Shown here: in pieces, positions 12,163 to 63,070 of the stretch | Position numbering within the stretch: position 1 is the stretch's first letter | Layout of the letters: the number at the start of each line of letters is the position of its first letter | Assembly: GCA_947561585.1 (NCBI GenBank) | Contig: CANNZV010001814.1 | Location: forward strand, 124,001 to 188,000 | Origin: Caprella mutica | Lineage: Eukaryota > Arthropoda > Malacostraca > Amphipoda > Caprellidae | Reading direction: 5' to 3' | Length of the DNA: 64,000 nucleotides | The notes under the pieces: model-generated | What the model was told of the DNA's origin: nothing | Databases searched by the model: none | The model's input: the letters and a program-made list of their open reading frames with translations, nothing else | Position numbers and translations under genes: made by a program

Positions 12163-13007
12163 AATGAGAATTCAAGGGGAAGCTACTTTAGAATTAATAA
12201 ATTAATAGGAAACAAATTATTTGATTGAAAAGAAAGCTGAAGACGATGAATAAACGACATCTTTTTATTCGAAAACTTGTCTGAAAAAACTTCCACGTTA
12301 AAATGTTGACAATGTTTTTATATTTAAAAAAGCATTCAAAGTGAATAGGTAAATTCTTCTTCTTAAATTGAATATTTTTGAAAGACTAGAGAATTTTGAT
12401 GAAATAGTATAAGGCTGAATAGGTTTTACAATATATGCAATTTTAAATAACTTCAAAAATAATTTAAACTTAAACTAGTTTTTATCCAATTGGAGATCCC
12501 AATTATTAATTGTAATATATTGATAACTTTTCTAATTTTGATTTACAAAGTGAATAATAAAATATAATCTAATGTAAATTTAAAAAAGAGAGTCCTGAAT
12601 GATAATTTCTCAAATCACAATTTGCTAATTTTCTATTATTTTCAAATCATACAAATTAGTCATTTTGCACCCAGACCAATTTTAAAATATCTACAAGCAT
12701 TACAATTAGTAAAGTTTCTTTTTGGAAATGTTAAATTAGTAAACTGTCCAAAACCCACCAGAGACACACTTTTCTTGACTGTACAATATGGCGCGTATCA
12801 CCTTACTATAAAAGCATTGAAAATTTCTTCTATATAGGAAGTCAAGAAATTGAATATGAAATTGTGGCTAATTATAATAATGTTAATTGATGTGCAGTTT
12901 GAAAGTTAAATAGTAAATATAGTTATCTTTGAACAGTAATTATAGAAATGTTAACATCTGTTGTGACTAAGGGAAGAAAGTAGAATTATCTCTTTTTAAT
13001 ATCGCAA
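12163..13007. other. AT-rich unique region
   Basis: Contains a 71-codon plus-strand ORF at 12622-12837 with no recognisable domain and AT-rich random-like composition. I do not call it a gene. Confidence 0.55.
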
Positions 13008-13876
13008 GTGGAATATTATTTGTATTGACTGTAAATAGATATTGTATGAATGTTCTTCACCGTAAGAGTTCATCCCTAGTGGAATATTATTTGTATTAAC
13101 TGTAAATAGATATTGTATGAATGTTCTTCACCGTAAGAGTTCATCTCTAGTGGAATATTATATGTATTGACTGTAAATAGATATTGTATGAATGTTCTTC
13201 ACCGTAAGAGTTCATCTCTAGTGGAATACTATTTGTATTGTCTGTAAATAGATATTGTATGAATGTTCTTCACCGTAAGAGTTCATCCCTAGTGGAATAT
13301 TATTTGTATTGACTGTAAATAGATATTGTATGAATGTTCTTCACCGTAAGAGTTCATCCCTAGTGGAATATTATTTGTATTGACTGTAAATAGATATTGT
13401 ATGAATGTTCTTCACCGTAAGAGTTCATCCCTAGTGGAATATTATTTGTATTGACTGTAAATAGATATTGTATGAATGTTCTTCACCGTAAGAGTTCATC
13501 TCTAGTGGAATACTATTTGTATTGTCTGTAAATAGATATTGTATGAATGTTCTTCACCGTAAGAGTTCATCCCTAGTGGAATATTATTTGTATTGACTGT
13601 AAATAGATATTGTATGAATGTTCTTCACCGTAAGAGTTCATCCCTAGTGGAATATTATTTGTATTGACTGTAAATAGATATTTTATGAATGTTATTCACC
13701 GTAAGAGTTCATCCCTAGTGGAATATTATTTGTATTGACTGTAAATAGATATTGTATGAATGTTCTTCACCGTAAGAGTTAATCCCTAGTGGAATATTAT
13801 TTGTATTGACTGTAAATAGATATTGTATGAATGTTCTTCACCGTAAGAGTTAATCCCTAGTGGAATATTATTTGTA
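13008..13876. repeat. Satellite, 71-bp unit, about 12 copies
   Basis: The unit starts AGTGGAATATTATTTGTATT and contains GTAAATAGATATTGTATG and TTCTTCACCGTAAGAGTT. A variant pair (GAATACTATT with ATTGTCTG) recurs four units apart, near 13220 and 13505. Confidence 0.97.
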
Positions 13877-14073
13877 TATATCATAAGAGACGAATTACTT
13901 TGCTATTCAGAACTTTTATCATATATGAATTTTATTCATAATTTAAAAGCTGTTAGTTATGTAAAAACTATCTAAACTCTATTCAATGGAAAAGAGATAT
14001 AAATTGGTTGTGAACTGTTAAAGTATATTGAATGTATTATAACTATGTATTATTATACTATTTTCAACATGTA

Positions 14074-14331
14074 GGGTAGGTTCTGAATTATCGAGCGGGT
14101 CCACATCTTCGATCATATACCTAATAAAAACATTAAAATGTATATAATAATTAATTAGCATTTAATATCATTTTTGGTATCATGGATACCAATTAAAATA
14201 ATAATTAATATTTGACTATTAATTTTATGTAACTTGGATACCAATTAAAATCATAACAAGTTAAATAAATAATTATACACTTCTTCTTATGATCGAAAAT
14301 ATGAAACCGTTCGATAACTCGTAACTTACCC
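14074..14331. mobile_element. GGGTAAG-family MITE, copy 1
   Basis: Ends GGGTAGGTTCTGAATTATCG and GATAACTCGTAACTTACCC are inverted repeats. TA flanks both sides as a target duplication. The interior holds ATGGATACCAATT relics of the core palindrome. No coding capacity. Confidence 0.85.
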
Positions 14332-16531
14332 TATATTCTCCCTATTTGCGCCATCACTTTTTTAACAATGTCTGTTCATCTGTCACGTCACACAGGCCAC
14401 TATATCAACTCTCTCTCTCTCTCTCTAACTATACACTCATTCGGCAGGAAAAAGTGTGTTAGATACGTAGCTGTGGGGAGCAACTGACGAGATATCAAGC
14501 AAATCATGTGAATTATTAGGGGATTTTTTTCTTTTTGATTATTTTAAATTATTTTTAAAAATATTTTAAATTATTTTTAAAATTATTTAAAATTATTTTT
14601 AAAATTATTTAAAATTATTTTTATAATCATTTAATAACGTTAAAAATTCCATTGCATTAATTGCATATGGTAAAACCTATTCAGCAATATGATATTTAAT
14701 TAAAATTTTCTAGTCTTTAAAAACATCCAATTTAAGAAAACCAATTTTACCCATTCACTTGAATGTTTTTTTTTTTAATATATAAAAAAAAATATTACAC
14801 TATTTTCATATATTAAGGCAAAATATATTATCTGAATATGTAGAAAAAAATATTCAGGATGTATTTTTAATATTCAATAAATAGTAGGGATATAATTGAT
14901 TAAAAGTATATTTTTTAAATATTCAAGTTAAATTGATTTTATATTATATATCATATTGAAATAAAATAAATAAAAATGTCGTTTTCATTAAAAAGTCACA
15001 TAGGGGTTAAATAAAAACTCATAATAAAATATCTAACATGAAATAAAATTTCAAAATTACTAGGAAAAACTATTTTAAAACATAAAAAAAATAGTTATGT
15101 TAGCTATAAGAAAGAAAATTTTCTCAAAATTTTAAACATTTAGCTGTTTCATATCATAGTTCGTTGAAGAAAATATTAAACATACCAAAATTTTATAGTA
15201 ACCATTTTGTTTGTGATATCTTTAAAACTTTTACGTTTCCTAATTATATAAATAGATCTTGTTGTCAATTTCTCTTCTGGTTAAATTAATGTCACAGCCC
15301 ATGCTTTTCTGTTCATAAATTTTATTTCTTGAATTCATCATTTTATATGAAAAACATTAATGCACTTATGAAGAATAGTTACGATTTTGAAAATATTTTA
15401 GATAATGACTACGAGGCTATTTTATCCAGAATCCAATATGTACAGGGTAGGGAACATAGAAGCAACTACTTTTTAACAGTTGACTCTTAATCTTCATTCT
15501 TTGTAAATATTGTATATAATTAATTCATTGTATTTTCTTTTAAAAATATGTCCCCATTGTGAGATTTAAGAAAGATTTATTATTGTTATTATTAATATTA
15601 TACCTATTAATTTTTAAATATTTACTTTTTATATAGATATTCATTCTTTAAATATATGTTATCTTTTAAATTAAATTTTTCTTTTAAATATTCATTGATG
15701 TGATTATACGAGCTTTTTCATGGATAAATATCTGAAACCAAGTATTAATTACTATATGAAAATTGACCGAGATTTAATTGCCATTAATTTTAGCGAGAGA
15801 AAATTAACCATTTTTTATCGTACTAGATATTAATACAGTTCACAATATGTATTCAAAGAATGTGATTTATTTATTTATTTAGCGAGAGAATAATATTAAG
15901 CGTGTAAAAACACTAAAACAGTGCATTGTGTGTTTTTTTCATTGTAGTAACTATTGTTATTGTAAAAATTGTGTTTTCAAACAACGTGATTTATTGGTAA
16001 ATAAAATTCCTTGCTTTAAAAACAAATTCAAAACAAACCGTTACAAAATTAAGTTATATGCAATCGTTGATATTATAATTATATCACTACCTATATACTT
16101 ATATTATCGAAAATGTGGAACGTCCAATAACTTGGAAATAAACCTACCTACCTATATATTTTTTTTTCGAAAATTTAATTTCTAGAGGATATTTCTTTCA
16201 GAATTAATTAGCACAAATTTCAACAACAAAATATCATTCCTCAATAAACATTCTTACCAAAAAATATAAACACATGATGCACGAACCTAATTAATTACCA
16301 ACATGCAAATATAGAACAATTTCACATTCCACCATCAGATATTTTCTACAACAATAACGCGAAAGGATAACGTAGTTAACTGTTCCACATGTGTGTCACA
16401 CTAACACACAGCTACACACCCACCTACACACATTACGGTAGCTAAACACAGACTGAATGGCAGCAGTTAGGGAAGGTAATTACGGCAGTAGAACACTGCG
16501 GTAACCTGCACTACCTTCACGATAGGGAATT
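14332..16531. other. Long AT-rich unique region
   Basis: 2.2 kb. It contains a short (CT)n tract at about 14407-14427, degenerate AAATTATTTTTAA iterations at 14540-14630, and a decayed MITE end at 16099-16146. The 85-codon ORF at 15928-16185 has no recognisable features and overlaps the MITE relic, so it is not called. Confidence 0.55.
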
Positions 16532-16857
16532 CCATAGTAAGTAAATAGAGAAGTATGCTAAGTTTCGAATTCATTGACGGTGAACTTGATCCATTCTTCA
16601 GAAACGATGTAAACAAATGGCGTCACACAGAGTAGTCTCAAATATTATTAGTATTATTAGTTGAATATTATAAGTATAAAACGTGATAAAAAATACAATT
16701 TTATTATAGTTACTTTCCATTAAAATGCACATTTAACGTAAAAATAGCACATTTCTTATTAAAAGCAAAATGGATAATACTCTGTGTGACGTCACAAAGA
16801 GTATTTTCGGATGTTCCAATATTGTACTTAGTATACTTCTCTATTTATTTACTATGG
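16532..16857. mobile_element. MITE with about 32-bp inverted termini
   Basis: The left end CCATAGTAAGTAAATAGAGA (continuing AGTATGCTAAGT) is mirrored by the right end (ACTTAGTATACTTCTC..TTTACTATGG). An internal second inverted pair (GTCACACAGAGTA / TACTCTGTGTGAC) is also present. 326 bp, non-coding. Family not recognised. Confidence 0.85.
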
Positions 16858-18607
16858 GCAATTCGTACTAGCGTACTAGGTACTGGAAAACCGTGAGTAT
16901 TGTAGGTACTTCGTATTGTATAGTCGTCTATTGTATCGTACCTTGTATTGTGTGGTATGCGGACATTTTGTAGAACGGACATTAGGCCGAACTGACATTC
17001 GGTCGAACAGATATTAGGCCAAACGGACATTAGGCCGACCGGACATTTCGCAGAAATACTTTTATTTAAACGACAGTTATTTAGAGAAAAACGGTTATTT
17101 AAAATTGTACCATGAGAAAACAAAAAAGTGAGTTATGGTAATAAATTTCACTTAATGAAATAACAAATAATAATCAATTCTATAGAGTATCAACAGGCAG
17201 TAAGTACAATACAATTTATAATAACTTTCAATTACACGGAAATAAAAAATAATTATTATTACAATATAATAAACGGAGGCTGCAGTTCGTAATAAGGACA
17301 CACATTAAATAATTAAACGTATTTCGGCCAAATGTGTCCGTTCGACCATTAAATATGTTGCTACACTAAATAAGTAGCAATTAAGTTGAAATACAGGTAA
17401 ATCCCTTAAAGCGTGGAACTTTGAACGGACACCATTACAGAGGACAAAAATTGTCCGTTCTACCGGACTGCAGCTCGCTACAACGAACTCTTTAAAATTA
17501 TATGGTTTAACAAATATTCTATTCGTCTACTAACTACTCTGTCAAACATTGATTATATTGTGAGGTATTACAATTTACAATCAACCTTTAATATATTGTT
17601 TTTATTTTAGATTTTCAGTATTTTGATTTTGTTACCCTTTTCGGCCACATTTTCTTTGATTAGAAAAGTTCAATAGAAATTTGAAAAAAGGTGTAACTAT
17701 TCTATAGTATATTTTAGTATATACTTTATATATAACAAACAAAAAAATAAGAATAAAAAAATGAAATAAGTTATTTTTATATTGTTTACAGTTTAATGAA
17801 CGATTATAAATTAGGCTTTGCATGTAGGTACATAGATATATATGTAAGTTAAGTTAAAAAATAACACCCTTTTTTATCATATTTTATAGTTTTTTAAGTG
17901 ACAGTTATAGCTACCTTACTATTTCGCACATTTATATAAGTAACTTAGTAAGTTATACAAATATCATAAGAATTTCATTAAAAAAATTCTTCTAATAATA
18001 ATCTGAGATTACTTTCCTTCATTAGCGTTTCTTTGAAATGCTGTTAAAGAAAACTAATACAAGATTTAAAATCCCGAACTAAAATACTAAACTAAAAATG
18101 TAACGTTATAGCGAATGATGATCGGCGTAGTGGACTCTTTTCCGGTACATGTACTGTCCGTTGTACGGGCTTTACCTGTACATTAAATAGCTATAAATAT
18201 AGTCTAAGATAAGACCTAATAAATAGGTAGATAATGGTTACAGTACAATGTTCACTGACATATTCTGAAAGTGGTTCATTATTATGAAATAAATGATGAT
18301 CCTCAGTTTAAAATTTAAATGGTTTCTTGAAGTGTAAAAATGATTCAGATTATCTAATTTTATATATTGGCAAGAATATTTAAATAGTGAATTGATGATA
18401 CCTACCTAGTTGACATTCAAAACAAACGGTGTGCATTCTTTTTCTTAAGACTGAAAACAAGCAAGTCCGTATTGTAGAGTTTTGATTATTTTTTTTTTAA
18501 AATCATATTAAATTTAAAAAATGCTATCAGATTTCATGGGGGTTTACAGAAAAATGATAATAAAAATTTACCTACCTATTCATTAAAAAAAACTCGTAGT
18601 AGAGGTA
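16858..18607. other. Unique region with a short GGACATTAGGCCGAAC repeat
   Basis: Positions 16970-17050 hold about five diverged copies of a roughly 19-bp motif (GAACGGACATTAGGCC). Related words (GGACA..TTGTCCGTTC) reappear at about 17330 and 17450, perhaps the ends of a decayed inverted-repeat element of about 500 bp. The remainder is AT-rich with nothing recognised. Confidence 0.45.
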
Positions 18608-18841
18608 GGGTGAGACAGGTAAATTGCGGCACACTAAGTATCTTTGGCCTCAAACCACAGAAAACAGTAATATAATAATCATCAATACTACAAAACACTC
18701 ATAGAATTAATAAATTATATAAGTATTACGCTTATTTTAATAAGAAACATATCAATATTATTTCAGTTCAGTAGGATTTGGAGACTCACGGAGAAAAAAT
18801 TTGCTTAAAATTAACAGGGCCGCAATTTACCTGTGTGACCC
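18608..18841. mobile_element. GGGTGA..CAGGTAAATTGCGGC MITE, copy 1
   Basis: The inverted ends GGGTGAGACAGGTAAATTGC and GCAATTTACCTGTGTGACCC are clear. A TA precedes the left end. Same family as 62376-62635. Confidence 0.85.
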
Positions 18842-19396
18842 GAGCTAGTTTTAACTTGTGATGACTGTTAGAAAAACGATTTTACTGCTAAATCCAAAAC
18901 ACTTATTTGGAATATTATGATATGATAAAGAAATATGGAAAATTTTGAGCCTATTCAGGCTAATTTAAGAGTTTTAACTACATAATTATATAGGTCACAT
19001 ACCAAACTATTAATTATATGTCCACTTACCTAACTTAATGTCCACTGGAAATCCTCTTCATTAGAATCAATCACTGAAACGTTATTGTAAGACTGTTAGA
19101 GTATTGTTTGCGTTATTCTTATTTTTCAGGATGGAAGAATACGTTTAATGAGCTTTATAATAATATGAAAAACAATTTACGCTGCACAAGAAGTTAAAAT
19201 TAAAATGCACGTTCTGTCTTTTAGATACGGAGTTTTCCGACTTTTAGATGCAGCCATGAGTGAAATGCAGACCTAAATATAATTAGGTATATAAGGTAAT
19301 GATAGCTGTTCGGTTGAAGCTTTCCCTCCCCCAATAATATCATATCATGGGCGATTTTATATACCTAAAACATCTCCGTTTCGATGATTCTACCGG
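18842..19396. other. Unique region, nothing recognised
   Basis: No ORF, repeat or element evident. Confidence 0.5.
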
Positions 19397-19760
19397 GGAC
19401 TTCTCAATAGTCTGACGCCCCAATAGCCCGAGAGTTCCATCTTTCTGTATTATTTTTATTTTTGATTCAAATAGGTATACTCAATTAATAACTAATCTGA
19501 ATAATGTATTCAGATAAACTCTTTTATTTTACTTTATTTCTAATAGTAATTTATGATGCAATCCATCACTTTATTTCATCATTTAATGTAGTTTGTTGTA
19601 TCCGCTAGTTTATTGTACTGCACACTTCATGATTGTTTAATGACCTGGCAGGGGGGTTCGGAGGGCGACACGCCCCCCGATATACATATATTTTATGTTA
19701 AATCAGTAATAAATTACAAAAGTGTCGGACTACTGGGGCGTCGGACTAATGAATAGTAAC
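19397..19760. mobile_element. Inverted-repeat element with CTGACGCCCCAATAG ends
   Basis: The left arm (TCAATAGTCTGACGCCCCAA) is mirrored on the right (CTGGGGCGTCGGACTAATGA). Inside, 19641-19700 matches the left end of the MITE at 61549-61699 (TGACCTGGCAGGGG, then ATACATATAT), so at least one insertion or exchange is nested here. Confidence 0.7.
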
Positions 19761-19842
19761 AGATTCTATCTACGCACCTCCTCAAGACAACAACATTGAA
19801 AGAAACAACCAATGAAGCATAAGCGAAACTTCCATTCAATAT

Positions 19843-20085
19843 GTTTCCATTAACTTTTCACCAGAAATAATTCAATAAACAAAGATTTCTTATTAACTTT
19901 TCACAAGCACTAATAAAATATAGCTACATAGGTTTCTATTAACTTTTCACAAGCACTAATAAAATATAGCTACATAGGTTTCTATTAACTTTTCACAAGC
20001 ACTAATAAAATATAGCTACATAGGTTTCTATTAACTTTTCACAAGCACTAATAAAATATAGCTACATAGGTTTCTATTAACTTTC
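19843..20085. repeat. Satellite, 46-bp unit, about 5 copies
   Basis: The unit is TTCTATTAACTTTTCACAAG then CACTAATAAAATATAGCTAC and ATAGGT. Inner copies are nearly identical; both flanks show degenerate copies (TTTCCATTAACTTTTCACCA). Confidence 0.92.
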
Positions 20086-20794
20086 CATCAGCACTCAACA
20101 CTAAAGCCACAACCTAATTCAAATTCAATATAGGTTCTCATTAAGTATTTCACCAGAACTAGAAGAAGGCATGTTATTTCTGCAGCGGTTTAGCCAGGAC
20201 TAGGAGTGACATTTTGTAACAATTTTAAATACCTCCTACATATCATTTTGTAACAATTTTAAATACCTCCTATATATCTCAGTGTCAGTGAAAAAATATA
20301 TCTTTTACTGCGCATGCGCAATAACCTGACCTATTCTAATAAATAAATACCGAAATATTTATATTGTATTATAGGGTAATGAACCAATTACCGGACGTAT
20401 ATTTTGCTTTCAAATTACCATTCGAAACATTTCAATAAGAACCTAGTTATTAAATAAAACGTTGGATTATTTAGAATTTAAATTTTCATAATTTCACGCC
20501 TCTTATATAATTTTCCGAGATTATTTCAAGTAGGTATAACTTTTTTTTTTATTGTGGGGTAAGATAACTATTAGGTAACTAGGATATTTTTATTGATAAA
20601 TATACAGATTGTACAGTGACTGTATTTTATAAAATATGCTAACAGTGAAACACGAATAAGACATGATTTACCAACAGCTACACCATTTGCTAGATATAAA
20701 TAGTATTAAATACCAATATAAACGTATGAAAAGGCTAGTGCATTAACTAGGTATTCTTCTGAAGCAAAGCTGCCTAAATACACGACACAATGTA
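20086..20794. other. Unique region with a short duplication
   Basis: A 34-bp segment (CATTTTGTAACAATTTTAAA...) is duplicated at about 20211-20280. The remainder is AT-rich. No gene recognised. Confidence 0.5.
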
Positions 20795-20908
20795 GGGTAT
20801 ATCCCGAGTTATCGAACAGTTCCACATTTTCGAACACGAAAAAAATATATATATATATTTTTTTCGTGTTCGAGAAAGTCGAACTGTCCGATAACTCGGT
20901 ACATACCC
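20795..20908. mobile_element. GGGTAAG-family MITE, minimal palindromic copy
   Basis: 114 bp, almost a perfect palindrome. The arms meet at an AT run (AAAAAAATATATATATATAT...). TA duplication on both sides. It has lost any interior, so it would extrude as a long hairpin. Confidence 0.88.
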
Positions 20909-21217
20909 TATAACTACTGTAGAATGGATAGAATAACTGCGCAATACCTTCTTTTTAAACATTAAAAAAATATTCGAGTTGTGCACCATATTAAATATAG
21001 GTAGACACTTCTAAAGAGAATATAAAAATCAAATTAAACCATAATAAATAAATGCAGAAAAGTTGTAACAATAGATAAATATATCTTGATTGATTTAGCA
21101 ACATTACTAAATGTATTTTAGTCTAAAGTAGCTTCATTAGAAGTTATTTTTAGTACACAAAATATTTAGCCGCTTGTGCAGAAAAAAATGAAGTCCTATT
21201 TGGATGCTAAAGGAAAA
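20909..21217. other. Unique AT-rich spacer
   Basis: No feature recognised. On the minus strand it lies downstream of the BTBD10-like gene and its 41-bp array. Confidence 0.5.
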
Positions 21218-22410
21218 TGAGTTTCATTGAAGAGTATGAGTTTCATTTGACAGTATGAGCTTCACACTGAAGAGAAATGAGTTTCATTTGACAGTATGAG
21301 CTTCACACTGAAGAGAAATGAGTTTCATTTGACAGTATGAGCTTCACACTGAAAAGAAATGAGTTTCATTTGACAGTGTGAGCTTCACACTGAAGAGAAA
21401 TGAGTTTCATTTGACAGTGTGAGCTTCACACCGAAGAGAAATGAGTTTCATTTGACAGTGTGAGCTTCACACTGAAGAGAAATGAGTTTCATTTGACAGT
21501 GTGAACTTCACACTGAAGAGAAATGAGTTTCATTTGACAGTGTGAGCTTCACACTGAAGAGAAATGAGTTTCATTTGACAGTGTGAGCTTCACACTGAAG
21601 AGAAATGAGTTTCATTTGACAGTGTGAACTTCACACTGAAGAGAAATGAGTTTCATTTGACAGTGTGAGCTTCACACTGAAGAGAAATGAGTTTCATTTG
21701 ACAGTGTGAACTTCACACTGAAGAGAAATGAGTTTCATTTGACAGTGTGAGCTTCACACTGAAGAGAAATGAGTTTCATTTGACAGTGTGAACTTCACAC
21801 CGAAGAGAAATGAGTTTCATTTGACAGTGTGAGCTTCACACTGAAGAGAAATGAGTTTCATTTGACAGTGTGAACTTCACACTGAAGAGAAATGAGTTTC
21901 ATTTGACAGTGTGAGCTTCACACTGAAGAGAAATGAGTTTCATTTGACAGTGTGAGCTTCACACTGAAGAGAAATGAGTTTCATTTGACAGTGTGAACTT
22001 CACACTGAAGAGAAATGAGTTTCATTTGACAGTGTGAGCATCACACTGAAGAGAAATGAGTTTCATTTGACAGTGTGAACTTCACACTGAAGAGAAATGA
22101 GTTTCATTTGACAGTGTGAGCTTCACACTGAAGAGAAATGAGTTTCATTTGACAGTGTGAACTTCACACTGAAGAGAAATGAGTTTCATTTGACAGTGTG
22201 AGCTTCACACCGAAGAGAAATGAGTTTCATTTGACAGTGTGAGCTTCACACTGAAGAGAAATGAGTTTCATTTGACAGTATGAACTTCACACTGAAGAGA
22301 AATGAGTTTCATTTGACAGTATGAACTTCACACTGAAGAGAAATGAGTTTCATTTGACTGTGAACTTAACACTGAAGAGAAATGAGTTTCATTTGACAGT
22401 ATCAGTTTCA
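21218..22410. repeat. Satellite, 41-bp hairpin unit, about 29 copies, just 3' of the BTBD10-like stop
   Basis: The unit is GTGTGAGCTTCACACTGAAG then AGAAATGAGTTTCATTTGAC and A. GTGTGAGCTTCACAC is an inverted repeat. AGCTT and AACTT variants alternate over long stretches, giving an 82-bp dimer. It starts about 75 bp after the TGA on the minus strand, so the proximal copies are probably 3'UTR. Confidence 0.96.
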
Positions 22411-22485
22411 TTCACCAGTGTGAGTTTTGAGCGCGGACATCAGACTGGTGTACAGACGTGTTTTTAGCTGTGCAAACACCAGGCC

Positions 22486-61236
<38,751 letters not shown>

Positions 61237-61548
61237 TTCACACAACAGAAAACTGATAACTGTAATTTGGATTAGTATTCTGAAAAGGATCCAATGATAA
61301 TTTTAGTTTTAGGATGCCCTAGAAGCCTAGATGTTTATTTTGGGTTTTTAAATAAAGGCTATTGTGAGAGAATGAATAAATTAAAAAAAAATAGTATAAA
61401 ATAAATGAAGATCAGAGCTTTCTATTATTGTAGCTACATTAATAAGTTTCCATTCTTAGGAACAACAATTCTTTTATATTGGAGAAACAGTTTATTTATA
61501 TAATGTGCTCTAGCTATATTTTTTACCATTGTTTTAACACATCATTAA
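61237..61548. other. Upstream of exon 1
   Basis: Presumed 5'UTR, intron or promoter of the BTBD10-like gene on the minus strand. No core promoter motif could be assigned. Confidence 0.4.
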
Positions 61549-61699
61549 TGACCTGGCAGGGGTTTCGGGAGGCGGCACACCCCTTGAAATACATATATAA
61601 AATATTTCCAGTTTCTGTGACATTTTCCATTTATTACTTCAATACTGATATATGTGTAAAGGGGGTGTGCCGCCACCCATACCCCCCACTGTCAGGCCA
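61549..61699. mobile_element. MITE with TGACCTGGCAGGGG ends
   Basis: The left arm (TGACCTGGCAGGGGTTTCGG, GAGGCGGCACACCCC) is mirrored by the right arm (GGGGTGTGCCGCCACCCA, ACTGTCAGGCCA). GC-rich arms around an AT-rich centre. A left-end relative is at 19641. Confidence 0.82.
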
Positions 61700-62375
61700 T
61701 TTTACATTCATGAAGGTTGAAATACAACAAACTACAATAATTAAGGCTATCTTTAACACAAAAAGTGTGAAAACAGGAGTTTTTTAAAAGTTCTCAATCC
61801 TACAGTAATACATAGGGAATGAATAATTTTGAATCCTCATATCTAAAAAATAATTTTTTTTTTTTTACAAAAAATTGTTTTCATTTTCGGATTCTATGGA
61901 CTAAATACTAAATTTACTACTATTTACTAATGTTTATTAATATTTACTTATATTTATTAACATTTACTAATATTCTATTGATACTCATATTATTCAATAT
62001 TTACTAACATTCATTAATATATAGGTATTTACCATCATGTATTTACTATTATTTAACAATCAGTCTCTATTGTGGAGACTGATTGTGCATGTGCAAACTG
62101 GTCTGCAGGAACTGGTAAAGTGTTCTCAGAAAAATACATGTAAATCCAAGTAAAATAGTATGGCTCATAAACTCTCCATTTGTCTCTCCAAAAATCACCA
62201 AATTTCTCAACAAAATGATCAAATCATCATAAATTCTCTCCAAAAAAAACATTGAAGCATTGGAGAAAAGTAGATATTTCTCGCCATTTGCAATTGAAGG
62301 GCTCAAAATAACTGTCCCAAACTCGCCATTAAAATGGCGAGTTTGGATATGCTTTATTACGTGGATGTAAATATA
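61700..62375. other. AT-rich region with two hairpins
   Basis: 61905-62050 is a degenerate ATTTACTAATATT-type iteration. 62059-62087 is a perfect 11-bp stem hairpin (CAATCAGTCTC/GAGACTGATTG). 62310-62337 is AAACTCGCCATTAAAATGGCGAGTTT-like, a 12-bp stem. Confidence 0.55.
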
Positions 62376-62635
62376 GGGTGACGCAGGTAAATTGCGGCCC
62401 TTCAATTTATAATTGCGGCCCTCTCAGTCTCAAGAGAGTCTAAAACATTCTGAACCGAAAGTATATTAAAATGCTGCATAGCTATCAAAATAAGCACAGT
62501 ACCTAAATGCTAAAATTTATTACTTTATGTTTTAAAGAGTGTTTTGAAGCTATGACGTTTCTGTTGTTAGAAGCAGCAGTTAGTTAGTTAGCGTCTAGCG
62601 GGCCACAATTTACCTGTTTGAACTTTGACCAACCC
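62376..62635. mobile_element. GGGTGA..CAGGTAAATTGCGGC MITE, copy 2
   Basis: The left end GGGTGACGCAGGTAAATTGC is mirrored by GGCCACAATTTACCTG and a diverged GACCAACCC. TA on both sides. ATAATTGCGGCCCTC adds a second GCGGCCC close to the left end. Confidence 0.82.
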
Positions 62636-63070
62636 TAGGAGGAAATTAAGGCATGGGGTAAAGACCTGAAATGACCTAAAAACATTTAAAATGCCTGCCA
62701 TTTAAATACTACTGCATGTATCACAGTATCGGTAGTAAACATGTTTTTTATCAAGGAGTCTCTGGTAACATTTCCTGACAGTTTCAGTGAAATTCATCCA
62801 CCAGTTTTTGAAAAAACATGCCCTGAACAGACCATAGATAGCTAGGTTCTGGTTATGTAAGCAACAAATTTCCTGGGGTCCCAATTGTCATGGACCCAAT
62901 TGTTTGGGGATCAATTTTTGTGGGCCCAACCAGTAACTGTTGGTCCACGGTTTCAATCGAGTAGTAGGATTTCCTGTGCCGAAGTCCTATTTAATTCCTA
63001 TGTTCTCGTGTTATTTGCTCATTGTTGCGCCCAAATCCCAATTTAAGGAAAAAAATCCTGGGTCTGAGCC
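62636..63070. other. Unique region
   Basis: No gene. 62880-62945 has repeated GGACCCAATTGT / GGGCCCAAC words. Confidence 0.45.

Noticed and set aside
12622..12837. 71-codon plus-strand ORF as a small gene
   Set aside because: AT-rich, no recognisable motif, no splice or promoter context. Expected by chance in this length of sequence.
62067..62405. 112-codon minus-strand ORF
   Set aside because: It runs from hairpin-containing AT-rich sequence into the end of a MITE (62376 onward), with no recognisable domain.
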